The position numbers were made by a program, and so were the translations under genes. The notes beneath the pieces are model-generated. The model saw nothing but the letters and a program-made list of their open reading frames with translations, made no database searches and had not been told where the DNA came from. Shown in pieces: positions 34,130-43,393 of a DNA stretch of 64,000 bases (its first letter is position 1; every line of letters begins with the position of its first letter). The DNA is from Bacteroidales bacterium (GTDB taxonomy: Bacteria > Bacteroidota > Bacteroidia > Bacteroidales > UBA932), in assembly GCA_017399865.1 (NCBI GenBank), contig JAFQAT010000073.1, positions 1 through 64,000 of the forward strand. Reading direction: 5' to 3'.

Positions 34130-35926
34130 TCAGTTTCTCATCAGACCGTTAGCGAAGCCTGCATAGGCATACTTGCGGTTGTAGTTCTGATCCCAGAGTC
34201 CTACAGGCTCGCCGCCTCTCCATCCTGTACCGAGCGCGCCAGGGGCGTCGGTAGGACACCACTGAGTTATACCATACTGCTGTGCAGGAGGGACTATCTC
34301 GAAATACTTGGTGACGATGAAATCATAGTAATCTGCCATCTTCCTATGCTGCTCATCTGTCAGTTGAGAAGTCGAGAGGGTTGTACCGCTACTGTTCACA
34401 TATCCCATATCAAGCTCGGATATCTTCACCAGCTTGCCGGTATTTGCCATCAGCTGCAGCATCTTCACGACATGATTCTCCTTGCTCTTCTGAGTCTGAG
34501 GATTCTCATAATATGAGATATGCATCTGTGTGCCGATTCCGTCGATCTTCGTCACACCATCCGACTCCCAGACACCGATCCAGTGGATAAGGCTCTTGAG
34601 CTTCTTGTTGTCGTCCCAGTCAGACTCGAGGTTGTAGTCGTTGATGAAGAGTCTCAAAGGAGCTGTTCCACCGAATTCCGCATAATACTTGCGTGCCTTC
34701 TCGATGACTATGCGGACATAATCTCCGGAACCGAGATAGTCCTGCCAATAGAAGTTGTTCGAACTTCCCCACTCTGCAGATTCAAGTTCATAGAATCCGT
34801 CTCCGTTGGTATCACGGCCTGAAACCGACTCATTGACAGCGTCCCATGCAGAGACCCTTGTCGCGGTCACTTCCATCACAGCCTTTATCCAGCGGTCCAT
34901 AGCCTCTGTAAGGGCCTCCTTCTTCTCAGCGGCAGTCATAGGCTCGTATGTATAATTCACACCGGTCGCGGTAAACACGAAGTCATCGATATAGATATCT
35001 CCCGCAAATTCACCGAAGCTGAAGATAAGACGTGTTCCTCCTTCTGCAGTACACTCGCATTCGATGTCGACATCCTTCCACTCCGTAGTGAACTGGACTC
35101 CAGGGAACTCACCGGCAGACTTGTAGCCGTCAGTGATCTGGAAACCTGAGTCAAGCCTTCCGGCAGCAGATCCCTTTATACGGAATGAAAGAGTATATTT
35201 CTGGCCAGGCACGAACGGTTCTGCAAAATCATGAGCGAACTGAGCTTCCCAGTTGTTTACGGCAGACGGATTGGTGACCTTGAAGGCTCCGTTCTCAACC
35301 GTGCGGCTGGAGTTGTTTCCCCAACCTCCGAAAGGATGTGCACCATCATTGAAATCTGCCTCCAGAAGAACAGCTTCGCCGGTTCCGTCAGGGACCTCGA
35401 CCTTCTTTCCCTGGATAAGACCGCGGAGATAATCATTCGACTGCTGCGAATGCCATGCAAGAGTATGACCATAGACAGTCATGCCGGCCAGCTCGGCGGC
35501 ATCAAGGAAATTCCTGACCTGAGTGAAGTCCATGGATCCGTCCCTTCTGAGAATCGATGCCTGCTTCATTGCATTTCCTGCTGTCATTTCATCGAAATTC
35601 TCTGTAGCCATCTTATATTCTTCAGTCTTGCGCAAGAAGTTGCTGACAGTGACTGCTGCTCCCAGCTTGAAGTCAGGGGATGTCGTCCTGTTCACATAAT
35701 TCTTAAGATAGTCGTATTCGGCAAGATCATCATAAGTCAGCTGCTTATCAGTCCCGGGCTTTTCAGGCTCAGTGCCCTCCTCACCTCCGGTGTCAGGCTT
35801 AGGATCAGGCTTTTCAGTCTGGGGCGGTTCCTTCTTTGTCTCATCCAGATAATCATCCGGAAAACATGATGTCCAGCAGAACATCGCAAGAGCCGCAGCT
35901 CCCGTCATCATCAAAAATCTCTTCAT
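34130..35926 (-). CDS. GH10 endo-xylanase with inserted CBM, surface lipoprotein
   Basis: From the ATG at 35926 it is 598 residues (upstream is only a TTG). Lipoprotein signal FCWTSC is followed by FPDDYLDE, an acidic stretch like the Bacteroidota surface-export signal. A linker rich in Pro, Glu and Asp leads to a GH10 domain split by a carbohydrate-binding module. The first half ends near YGHTLAWHSQQ; a CBM4/CBM22-like beta sandwich occupies about 180-325; the second half has the acid/base Glu in AWDAVNESV (about 366) and the nucleophile Glu in VKISELDMG (about 504). Split GH10/CBM enzymes are typical of Bacteroidota xylanases. It lies between GH5 and GH35. Confidence 0.92.
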   Translation of the reverse strand: MKRFLMMTGAAALAMFCWTSCFPDDYLDETKKEPPQTEKPDPKPDTGGEEGTEPEKPGTDKQLTYDDLAEYDYLKNYVNRTTSPDFKLGAAVTVSNFLRKTEEYKMATENFDEMTAGNAMKQASILRRDGSMDFTQVRNFLDAAELAGMTVYGHTLAWHSQQSNDYLRGLIQGKKVEVPDGTGEAVLLEADFNDGAHPFGGWGNNSSRTVENGAFKVTNPSAVNNWEAQFAHDFAEPFVPGQKYTLSFRIKGSAAGRLDSGFQITDGYKSAGEFPGVQFTTEWKDVDIECECTAEGGTRLIFSFGEFAGDIYIDDFVFTATGVNYTYEPMTAAEKKEALTEAMDRWIKAVMEVTATRVSAWDAVNESVSGRDTNGDGFYELESAEWGSSNNFYWQDYLGSGDYVRIVIEKARKYYAEFGGTAPLRLFINDYNLESDWDDNKKLKSLIHWIGVWESDGVTKIDGIGTQMHISYYENPQTQKSKENHVVKMLQLMANTGKLVKISELDMGYVNSSGTTLSTSQLTDEQHRKMADYYDFIVTKYFEIVPPAQQYGITQWCPTDAPGALGTGWRGGEPVGLWDQNYNRKYAYAGFANGLMRN

Positions 35927-35933
35927 AGCGTTA

Positions 35934-37901
35934 TTATTCAATGGTTATCTTATCAATTATTATCGGCTTGCCGCCCAAAGACCAGAAGCCTGCAATATAG
36001 ATATGCGCAGGACTTATTGCATTGCCGTTCTTATCCTTCATAGAGTGGAGGTCTACCACCACCTTGCGCGAGTTTCCGAAATCATACATCGCAGGATCGC
36101 TCCAGTAATTGTTCTTGTCAAAGAGACGGAAGGAAACCTGACTGTCATTGTTGTTTCCGAGTTCGACCGTAATCGTGCTGAAGCCGGAAAGATCCAGTCC
36201 CTCGGCATACTGCCATCCTCCGAATCCGTACTGGCCGGTGATGAGGGTCCTTGTCGTCTCGTCGAAAGATCCTGTCTCCCAGATCGACGGATTGAACATC
36301 GCTGCCGTAAGAGGGAAAGGAGTGATCACATTGACCGCTACAGTCACGGACTTGGTCACGTCCGCCTGCGATGTATACGATACGGTAAGATTTGCATTGC
36401 CTTCACGGACAGCTATCAGCTTTCCTCCTTCAACAGATACGATTCCCGTCTTGTCCAGAACAAACTCTGCCTTGTCTGTCACAGGCTTCACTGTTCCGTC
36501 TGCATATACCGCATTGACCATCAGGCTCTTGCTGTCACCCATACGGATATCCAGAGAACCTTCCACACCCTTGATTTCCAAAGACGTCAGTTCTCCTTCT
36601 GGAACAGCTTCACCAGCATATTCCTTGAACCAGTGATATACAGGCCAAGGGCATGCTTCAGGGTCATTCAGGAAAGTGTAATTACCCGGAGTTCCCGGTA
36701 CATCCCTGAACTGTGCCAGAAGCTCAGGGCTGGTGAAGATCATCCAGCTCACGTTGCCGGCATTGTCGGCTATGTACTTGAAGTTCGCTCCGAATCCCTT
36801 GCCTCCTGCAACGCCGGTGATGCTCTTTCCCCATGAAGAATCATATTTCCTCGGCGCCCAGTCCATCTCCGTAACCATCACAGGTGCATAATCCGCAACA
36901 GGCTTGATCTGTGCATCCCATCCCCTCTGGAATCCTTCATATCCTCCTCCGATGATGCTGCCTTCGATATTCTCCTTAGGTTCTTCCTCTGCATCGCTGT
37001 TATACCAGCCCGGATACACATGGATCGCGAATCCGATATTTTCGCCGGTAAAGCGATGCGTCGCGAATCCGGCATACTGTGACTGATAGCCAAGGCCCGG
37101 AACCCAGATTATATTGCGTGCGCCATTACCACGTATCTCGTCGATCACAGCCTGGAAATAAAGCTGCATATTCTTGAAGTGGCCGTCGCCGGAACCGGCA
37201 TAGGTTCCGTCCGGCCCCTTGATATGGATAGGTTCATTTGCAAGCTCGAACATGACCTTGCCGTTGTTCTTCAGCTTCTTATGCTTCGAAACGATATCCC
37301 AGACCTTTATCAGGAACGCCTGGTAATCATCGTTCAGGGCGATCTTTTCCGGAGACACTCCAGGAGGACGCATCACGACATACAGTCCCTTCGAATTGGC
37401 ATATTCCACCATCGGCACGAAAACCTCGTCCAGATACTTCCTGAAACGGCTTTCCGAGAATCTTTCATGTCCTTCGTAACGGACAGACTCCTGGTTCGGA
37501 TCGTCGCTCCAGTACGGATCCATATGCATACGCACGAAGTTCATCCTCCAGCCGTTCGCCAGAATCTGGTCTATCATGCTCTTGTTGTGGCGCAGACATC
37601 CCGCCACATCATAATTGTTCCAAGCCCAGTTGTTGAAGAACGGGCTGAAGGTCTGGCCGAAACCATGAAGGTTCACGACATTGCCTTCCGCATCCATCAG
37701 ATAACGTCCGACGACATTCAGTTCCAACGGAGTGCCGTCATCGGTATCCGTACCTTCTTCCTGATCGGTTCCGGATTCTGTTCCCTGTTCTTCCTTATCC
37801 ACAACAGGTTTCTGCTCTTCCAGATAATCATCCGGAAAGCATCCCGGCAGGCCTGCAAACGCCAGCACCGCCGTCATAAGCATATTGGAGAATCGTTTCA
37901 T
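35934..37901 (-). CDS. GH5 glycoside hydrolase with Big_2-like and C-terminal beta-sandwich domains, surface lipoprotein
   Basis: From the ATG at 37901 it is 655 residues; upstream codons come from an interspersed repeat and are not counted. Lipoprotein signal LPGCFPDDYLEE has the same post-Cys motif as the GH10 next door. After an acidic linker comes a GH5 barrel (about 60-410) with the acid/base Glu in FELANEPI (about 223) and the nucleophile in MVTEMDWAP (about 345). A bacterial Ig-like (Big_2) domain occupies about 425-510, and a C-terminal domain that looks carbohydrate-binding (GFGGWQYAEGLDLSG) about 515-655. The subfamily and substrate cannot be fixed here; beta-mannan, glucan or xyloglucan are all possible. 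Confidence 0.85.
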   Translation of the reverse strand: MKRFSNMLMTAVLAFAGLPGCFPDDYLEEQKPVVDKEEQGTESGTDQEEGTDTDDGTPLELNVVGRYLMDAEGNVVNLHGFGQTFSPFFNNWAWNNYDVAGCLRHNKSMIDQILANGWRMNFVRMHMDPYWSDDPNQESVRYEGHERFSESRFRKYLDEVFVPMVEYANSKGLYVVMRPPGVSPEKIALNDDYQAFLIKVWDIVSKHKKLKNNGKVMFELANEPIHIKGPDGTYAGSGDGHFKNMQLYFQAVIDEIRGNGARNIIWVPGLGYQSQYAGFATHRFTGENIGFAIHVYPGWYNSDAEEEPKENIEGSIIGGGYEGFQRGWDAQIKPVADYAPVMVTEMDWAPRKYDSSWGKSITGVAGGKGFGANFKYIADNAGNVSWMIFTSPELLAQFRDVPGTPGNYTFLNDPEACPWPVYHWFKEYAGEAVPEGELTSLEIKGVEGSLDIRMGDSKSLMVNAVYADGTVKPVTDKAEFVLDKTGIVSVEGGKLIAVREGNANLTVSYTSQADVTKSVTVAVNVITPFPLTAAMFNPSIWETGSFDETTRTLITGQYGFGGWQYAEGLDLSGFSTITVELGNNNDSQVSFRLFDKNNYWSDPAMYDFGNSRKVVVDLHSMKDKNGNAISPAHIYIAGFWSLGGKPIIIDKITIE

Positions 37902-37914
37902 ATCATCGAACACT

Positions 37915-39060
37915 TTATAAAGATCCTTCGCTTCGCTCAGGATGACACACTGCAATACATTCCATTTCAATAAGCCAGCCCGGACGGCATACAGGAGCCC
38001 ATACGAAGACCTTCGGATGGTCCGGGAAGCGTTCCTCGTACATGGCACGGACGCATGCATAGTCGGCTACATCGCGCAGATATACGATCATATGCATAAC
38101 GTCCCCGTATGATGCACCCGCCTCTGCAAGCAGGACCTCGACATTCTCCCACATCCTGTGCGTCTGCAGACGGATGTCTCCCGGATGGACGATCTGCCCC
38201 TTGTTGTCGATGCTCGCAGTGCCGGAAATAATCACATGCCTGCGGTCGTCGTAATCCACGGCCGTACCACGCTCGAAGGTCACTCCGTATTCGTGGGTCG
38301 GATTCAGATGGGTCGCTCCCTTCAGGTAAGTCACCTTCTCTGCCGGCATACCTGCCGCTGCATATGCATCCAGGGCTACATACGACCCGCACACAGGGTT
38401 GTTTCCTGCGATGCCTGTGCTCGCCAGATAGTGCGTTTCCTTCGTAAGTCCCATGGAATCGAAACGCTCCCTTCTGCCCTTCACCACGCCTGCATAGTTA
38501 TGGTCCACATCATGTACGAAGAACCATGTACGGAGGCAGTGGTTCGGGATATCGCATCCCTCTGCCGCGAGAGCGTCAGCAAACTTATCCATAATCATGT
38601 ATGTCTGCTGCTCCGAATCGGGGCCTAAGCCGAATCCGTTGCCCATCCAGAGATGCCTGTGGCCAAGATAGTCGAAGGACCACAGCCCATCGCGCTCCGA
38701 AGGGGCCTCGCATGAAACAAGATATGCCCACATGGCTATCTTGCTTCCGTCAAGCGGAGGCTGTCCTACCGTCGACACCGCACATTCCCAGCGCCCGTCC
38801 AGCATCCTGTCCAAGGCTTCCGTCTGGTTCGCCACATCACTTAGGAAATAACGAACGAACACAGGTCTGGCACATGCACATATCTGCCCTGCAGCCGCGT
38901 CGAAGGCAGCATGGAGGGCATCCACCTGCTGCCTGAAGGTTCCCTCTCCCGACGCGTGAACCATCATATGGTATTCACTGACCCCTCCGTCCTTCGAAAA
39001 GGACGAAACCTGCACCGAAGCATTCTTATAATCTAAAGTCATATGTTTCATTTGTATCAT
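37915..39060 (-). CDS. RidA-like / chorismatase-fold protein with repeat-derived C-terminal tail
   Basis: A 381-residue cytoplasmic-looking protein without a signal peptide. The C-terminal half (about 235-370) resembles the RidA/YjgF fold (HVIISGTASIDNKGQIVHPGD, MIVYLRDVADYACVRAMYEERFPDHP). The N-terminal half (about 60-200, with WECAVSTVGQPPLDGSKIAMWAYL and TWFFVHDVD) resembles FkbO/Hyg5-type chorismatase or pteridine-dependent reductase relatives. The start overlaps the upstream haem-c propeller stop (ATGA). The last residues, CHPERSEGSL, are translated from an interspersed repeat. Reaction unknown. Its translational coupling to the propeller gene ahead of GH5, GH10 and GH35 is unusual. Confidence 0.72.
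   Translation of the reverse strand: MIQMKHMTLDYKNASVQVSSFSKDGGVSEYHMMVHASGEGTFRQQVDALHAAFDAAAGQICACARPVFVRYFLSDVANQTEALDRMLDGRWECAVSTVGQPPLDGSKIAMWAYLVSCEAPSERDGLWSFDYLGHRHLWMGNGFGLGPDSEQQTYMIMDKFADALAAEGCDIPNHCLRTWFFVHDVDHNYAGVVKGRRERFDSMGLTKETHYLASTGIAGNNPVCGSYVALDAYAAAGMPAEKVTYLKGATHLNPTHEYGVTFERGTAVDYDDRRHVIISGTASIDNKGQIVHPGDIRLQTHRMWENVEVLLAEAGASYGDVMHMIVYLRDVADYACVRAMYEERFPDHPKVFVWAPVCRPGWLIEMECIAVCHPERSEGSL
37921..37947. repeat. Interspersed repeat (PERSEGS type), copy 2, inside a coding 3' end
   Basis: The reverse complement of 32385-32411, identical over 27 bp. It lies inside the last codons of the RidA-like gene and encodes the CHPERSEGS tail, just before its stop and 20 bp upstream of the next start codon. 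Confidence 0.88.
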
Positions 39061-40529
39061 TTTCTTTCAAATCCTATCTTATGGGCCTCGTCGCTGCGTG
39101 CAAATGCCGCTATGTCGCTTCCCTTCAATGCGACCTTGCCGCTGACGAATTCCGGTATGTTGTATGAGTACATCTGCGACTCATAGTATTTTCGAGGGTC
39201 TCTCTGAGGCAGCAGGAATGGCTTATGCGCGTTTCCGTCGCCGTCTATGTATGAGAAATATGGTTTTGTATAAAGTCCGTCATCCCTTCTGGTGCTGAAC
39301 ACGAGCCAGCGGCTGTTGCCGCTCCATGAATGATAACTCTCCACATCGTTGCTGTTGAGCGCATCCATGAAAGAGGTCTCCCCAGTAGCCAGATCTATCG
39401 AATAAAGATCGGAATCCTTATGCCAGATCGAGAAATTGCCGTAATCGCTCAATGCATAGACAAGGAAGCGTCCGTCAGGAGAGATGCGCGGGAATGAAAC
39501 GCTTCTTCCGCCGGTCCTGGCGTTGTAAAGGGTGTCGACTTCGGTTCCGAACGAGCAGTCTTCAGGATTGAAGTCCACGCGGCACAAGCTGTATTTCGCT
39601 TCCCTGAACTTCTCAGGCATAGGTCCTACAGCTGCTGAAGAGCAGAAATACAGACTCTTTCCGTCAGGAGAGAATGTCGGGAAGGTTTCGAAGGCTTCGT
39701 CAGAACTCAAGACATCAGCCGTGACTATTTCATGCCTTTCAACATCGTATACGACCACATCAGAAGCTTCGTCGAAGACTTCTATCCTGTTCGGATCATG
39801 GACAAGAAGGGTCTGGTTGGTCCTGTTCACTGAGAAAGCCACATAGCGTCCTGAAGTGTGCCAGTAAGGATAGACCAGGGCGGATATAGTCTCATCAGTC
39901 TTTGTGTCAAGTTTCTCTCTGGTGCCATCTCTGAAGACATATGTACCTCCGAATTCGGAGCGCATATGCATCAGCATCGCTTCCGGGTCACGGTCACGGA
40001 AAGAGTGGCAGTTCACGCAGTTGCCCCTGCCCTGGGTATTGCGGTATATCGCTGTCTCGCGGAATGATGTCAGGTCTCTCTGATATATTCCCATCTCCTT
40101 CCACAGGCTGTATCCCGGAGGTATCAGTCTGTATGCAAGATAAGGGTCCATCTCTTCCGGAGCCACATGAATCTCATATGGCACACATGCAGTCCATCCG
40201 TCTTCGCCTCGGAAGCATAGAGTGAAGGTCATCGTCTTTCCCTTGTTTTCCTGGAGAAGGGTCTTCCAGAGGCCTCGGCCGAAGGCAAAGAGGCCGTTGT
40301 CCGCACGCATGTAACGGACATCGCCTGCAGTCTCTATCATCAGCGCCCAGTCTCTTTCCAGAGAGTCAATGACTTCAAAATTCAATGGGGCGACATTGAC
40401 AGGAACCGTAACATCCTTATAGTCAGGGAATATCACCGGAGAAGCATCCGACTTACCGGTTATGTTTACCTTAGAGGAGCATCCGCAGAACATGAGCAGT
40501 AAAGCTCCGAACATCATCAGTCTTCTCAT
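39057..40529 (-). CDS. Haem-c beta-propeller lipoprotein (module 4, part A)
   Basis: A 490-residue lipoprotein (signal MFCGCSS). It has the signature IFPDYKDVTVPVNVAPLNF at about 33-51, haem-c motif CVNCH at 171-175 and His188 in MHMRS, 13 residues on. Propeller blades include YWHTSGRYVAFSVNRT, FSPDGKSLYFCSSA, FSIWHKDSDLYSIDL and YHSWSGNSRWLVFSTRR. It overlaps both neighbours by an ATGA: the DUF6057 gene upstream and the RidA-like gene downstream. In this module the membrane-protein gene comes first, the reverse of modules 5 and 6. Confidence 0.8.
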   Translation of the reverse strand: MRRLMMFGALLLMFCGCSSKVNITGKSDASPVIFPDYKDVTVPVNVAPLNFEVIDSLERDWALMIETAGDVRYMRADNGLFAFGRGLWKTLLQENKGKTMTFTLCFRGEDGWTACVPYEIHVAPEEMDPYLAYRLIPPGYSLWKEMGIYQRDLTSFRETAIYRNTQGRGNCVNCHSFRDRDPEAMLMHMRSEFGGTYVFRDGTREKLDTKTDETISALVYPYWHTSGRYVAFSVNRTNQTLLVHDPNRIEVFDEASDVVVYDVERHEIVTADVLSSDEAFETFPTFSPDGKSLYFCSSAAVGPMPEKFREAKYSLCRVDFNPEDCSFGTEVDTLYNARTGGRSVSFPRISPDGRFLVYALSDYGNFSIWHKDSDLYSIDLATGETSFMDALNSNDVESYHSWSGNSRWLVFSTRRDDGLYTKPYFSYIDGDGNAHKPFLLPQRDPRKYYESQMYSYNIPEFVSGKVALKGSDIAAFARSDEAHKIGFERK

Positions 40530-41977
40530 CTTCCGCCCTCCTTTTCGATTATCTTATACACTTGATGGAACTGGGACAATATCCTTTGCGACGGGTCGGC
40601 TTCCAGAATGTCCCTCATATCCCCTTCAAGACCCTCATAGCGTATATGCATGTCCGGAAGCTGCGGCGCATGGAATTCTTTCTCCAGGCCTGCCCGCAGT
40701 TCTGCGGCCATTCCACGATAGAACAATGTCTTTTCAAGAATCGATATGTATTTCTCAGCCACATCATATGCTCCAAGCGCGGCATTTGTCTTGATCAGGA
40801 CCATAAGCTGTCTTGGATTGGCATTTCCGGAAGTGACGGTATTTGCATCGAAGGCTGCCTGACGTGCAGCGGCATGATAGTCCCATGCCGAATATACTGC
40901 GCTCTGAAGCGTCAGTCCTGTCTTCAGATTAGGAGTAGGATACATGATGCGGGAGAGGTCCTGCGGATTGTAATACATGAAGTTCTTTACAAGGATTCCT
41001 TTCTGGGCCAGGGCCAGGTTCAGATAACTGACAAGGTAGGTAGGCTGGCGTCTGTCAGCGGTCTTTATTATCCTGTCCCACTCGCCTGTTTCCGTCCAGT
41101 ACTGCTCCTGGATAAGACGATAGTAGCTTCTGCTGTGGACCTTGCCATATAAGTTTCCTGCGATGAAGAAGGATATCACTAGCCCGAGGGCGAGGATGGC
41201 CTTCGAGTAAGCTGGCTTGACATCCATACGTCCGATTATCCATGCCGCAAGCACTACAGCAGGAACCATTGCCCATGCATATGCAGGGAAGAAATATGTC
41301 GACGGCCATTCATAGTACATGAAAGGAGTAAGAGCATGCTCCCAGCCGCTCACAAGCGAGAATCTGACATATATGAATGCCGTCAGGCCCATAACGGCCG
41401 GGAAGATCAGAGCCGCGAAGCCTTTCAGACCATCTCCGAGAACTTCCCACAACAGGGCTGTCAGGGCAAATACTACGGCTACGCTTCCGGCAGCGTGAAA
41501 CAGCACCGGAATCATAAGCGCCCCGATAATATATCGTACCGGTTTCTTTGCCATAGACACATACGCATAAAAGCATGCAAGCATCAGGATGAATGCGGCA
41601 TGGCCCTGGACCCTGTAATAGTCATTCTCCATGCACAGGAACAGGAATGCTGCCGGAAGAAGACATAATCCTGCTACTGACTTTGCTTCAGTCCTCCTGC
41701 GAAGAATCCTGTATAGCAGCCATGCAGACAGGATATATATTCCGGTCAGGATGAACGTACCCGCAAACGGGATCCTCATGAACTGGGTCAGGAATGAAGC
41801 CAGAAGTGTCGCCAATCCACCGGTCCTTGCCAGTTTGGATGCTATATCCGCCCAATCATAAAGAAAGAGATCGTTGCTTTCTATATTGTAGAACCTGAAC
41901 TCCTGAGCAATATGGATTCCGGCCGCCATGCATATGCAGACAGCCGCAAATATGATTATGTGGAGACCTTTCTTCAT
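40526..41977 (-). CDS. DUF6057-type membrane protein, short form (module 4, part B)
   Basis: A 483-residue protein with about eight to nine hydrophobic segments in its first 270 residues and the signature TGGLATLLASFLTQFMRIPFAG. The TPR-like part contains WDRIIKTADRR, LGAYDVAEKYISIL and LFYRGMAAEL. It ends EKEGGR and lacks the C-terminal extension with the TYWxYY motif, like the module 1 copy. It starts 3 bp after the stop of the module 5 membrane protein, so two DUF6057 genes stand in tandem here. Function unknown. Confidence 0.75.
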   Translation of the reverse strand: MKKGLHIIIFAAVCICMAAGIHIAQEFRFYNIESNDLFLYDWADIASKLARTGGLATLLASFLTQFMRIPFAGTFILTGIYILSAWLLYRILRRRTEAKSVAGLCLLPAAFLFLCMENDYYRVQGHAAFILMLACFYAYVSMAKKPVRYIIGALMIPVLFHAAGSVAVVFALTALLWEVLGDGLKGFAALIFPAVMGLTAFIYVRFSLVSGWEHALTPFMYYEWPSTYFFPAYAWAMVPAVVLAAWIIGRMDVKPAYSKAILALGLVISFFIAGNLYGKVHSRSYYRLIQEQYWTETGEWDRIIKTADRRQPTYLVSYLNLALAQKGILVKNFMYYNPQDLSRIMYPTPNLKTGLTLQSAVYSAWDYHAAARQAAFDANTVTSGNANPRQLMVLIKTNAALGAYDVAEKYISILEKTLFYRGMAAELRAGLEKEFHAPQLPDMHIRYEGLEGDMRDILEADPSQRILSQFHQVYKIIEKEGGR

Positions 41978-41980
41978 ACT

Positions 41981-43393
41981 CTAATATACATAAGCCCAGT
42001 AAGTGTCGGCATATTTTCTCTTGGCCTGGCCGGTCTGGCCCTTGCTCATCATTTCTGTAAAGTCAGTAAAACGCTTCCATACGGTTTCGTTTACCGGGAA
42101 TCTGTCCAGCACCTGAGGTTCGCGGGTCGCGATCAGACACATCGCTTCCTGATAGAGGGCAGGCATGGTCCTGGTGTCCTGGTAATGACGGACTGCTGCC
42201 TGACTGAATACATTAATGAACATACCGGCATTCTTGTCGGCCAGAAGGGCGCACAAAAAATAATCGGCATATTTCTTATTCTCGGGATATCTGGCGACAA
42301 GAGCCGTGATATCATTGTAGAAGTCCTTGAAGATAAACCGGCAGCCTGTCATCTGATACTCCGGTTCAGCACCTCTGATCGCCTCCAGCTTCTCCTTGCG
42401 GTCACGCACCCATTTCCTGTTGAATGAGGAGCGGTCAAGGATATCGACATACCGTGCGGCAAGGTCATGATCCTTGAGTCCGATATAGGCGTCGGCCAAG
42501 GTCCTCATTGCATCGAAGCTCAACCCCGGAGAAGACTGCAACGACTGCTGGTACGCATAATATATGACAGGATTCTGCAGTCCGAGTGCCCTGTAGAAGA
42601 GGATGTTGAACTTCATGGCCAGAGGGCCGTCCTGCTGCCTTATGACAAAATCATCAGCTCCCGACAGACCGTATCGGAAAGCATAGTCCGGCAGTCTGTC
42701 CGTCTCAGACAATGCGAGAAGGACATATCTGCGCATGAACCCATTGGAAAGGGCGTCCTGGCGCGATACGGACTTCAAGATTCCGTCCCAGTCCTCATGC
42801 TCGCCCATATAGGCGAGACGGGCGATGGCTTCATGCTGACGCGTAAGCGGTCCTGCATGAAGAAGATATATCGAAAGTACTACTGAAAGAGCCGGCACGG
42901 CATAATTCAGCCATTTGAATTTCAAGAACTTAGGAAGCTTTACAGAAATTCTGGCAAAGCATGTGAAGACCAGGACGGCAAGGGTAACTGCCGTCACAAT
43001 CGTAAGCATGACGCACACCTTTACCAACGTAATGTCGGTCAGCTGAAGATAAACAACTGCAGGAACTGCAAGGAATGACATCCAGAACAAGCCATCCGAA
43101 TCCTTGAAGAGCCTCTTCACGACCATCCACACACATATGGCCACGAATACAGGAACCGCAGCCTGGACGGCAGCTCCGGCAGCAGGATATGCGAAGAACT
43201 TCAGAAGGAAAGAAGCCATATAATTGAAGAGGTCCCCAGGAAGTTCGTACTGTACCGGCAGAAAATCAGGAAGAGCGGTAAAGAAGGATGAACCTTCCAT
43301 CCACACCATGAAATATGGGAAGCAGATATACCATCCGCCCCATATCAGCAGGAATGCCGCAAGTGTTATGATCAGCTTCTTCATATCCTTCAT
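41981..43393 (-). CDS. DUF6057-type membrane protein (module 5, part B)
   Basis: The ATG at 43393 overlaps the upstream propeller stop (ATGA), giving 470 residues; the longer ORF would extend into the neighbour without a signal or homology. Hydrophobic segments cover about 5-215, with the signature PGDLFNYMASFLLKFFAYPAAG. The TPR-like part has WDGILKSVSRQD, LKDHDLAARYVDIL and SFNRKWVRDR, and the protein ends KYADTYWAYVY. It resembles the module 6 copy more than the others, as expected for a tandem duplicate. Confidence 0.76.
   Translation of the reverse strand: MKDMKKLIITLAAFLLIWGGWYICFPYFMVWMEGSSFFTALPDFLPVQYELPGDLFNYMASFLLKFFAYPAAGAAVQAAVPVFVAICVWMVVKRLFKDSDGLFWMSFLAVPAVVYLQLTDITLVKVCVMLTIVTAVTLAVLVFTCFARISVKLPKFLKFKWLNYAVPALSVVLSIYLLHAGPLTRQHEAIARLAYMGEHEDWDGILKSVSRQDALSNGFMRRYVLLALSETDRLPDYAFRYGLSGADDFVIRQQDGPLAMKFNILFYRALGLQNPVIYYAYQQSLQSSPGLSFDAMRTLADAYIGLKDHDLAARYVDILDRSSFNRKWVRDRKEKLEAIRGAEPEYQMTGCRFIFKDFYNDITALVARYPENKKYADYFLCALLADKNAGMFINVFSQAAVRHYQDTRTMPALYQEAMCLIATREPQVLDRFPVNETVWKRFTDFTEMMSKGQTGQAKRKYADTYWAYVY

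Noticed and set aside
37899..38060. N-terminal extension of the second GH5 gene by 53 codons.
   Set aside because: It is a translation of the RidA-like gene 3' end and the interspersed repeat in another frame; the lipoprotein signal starts at 37901.
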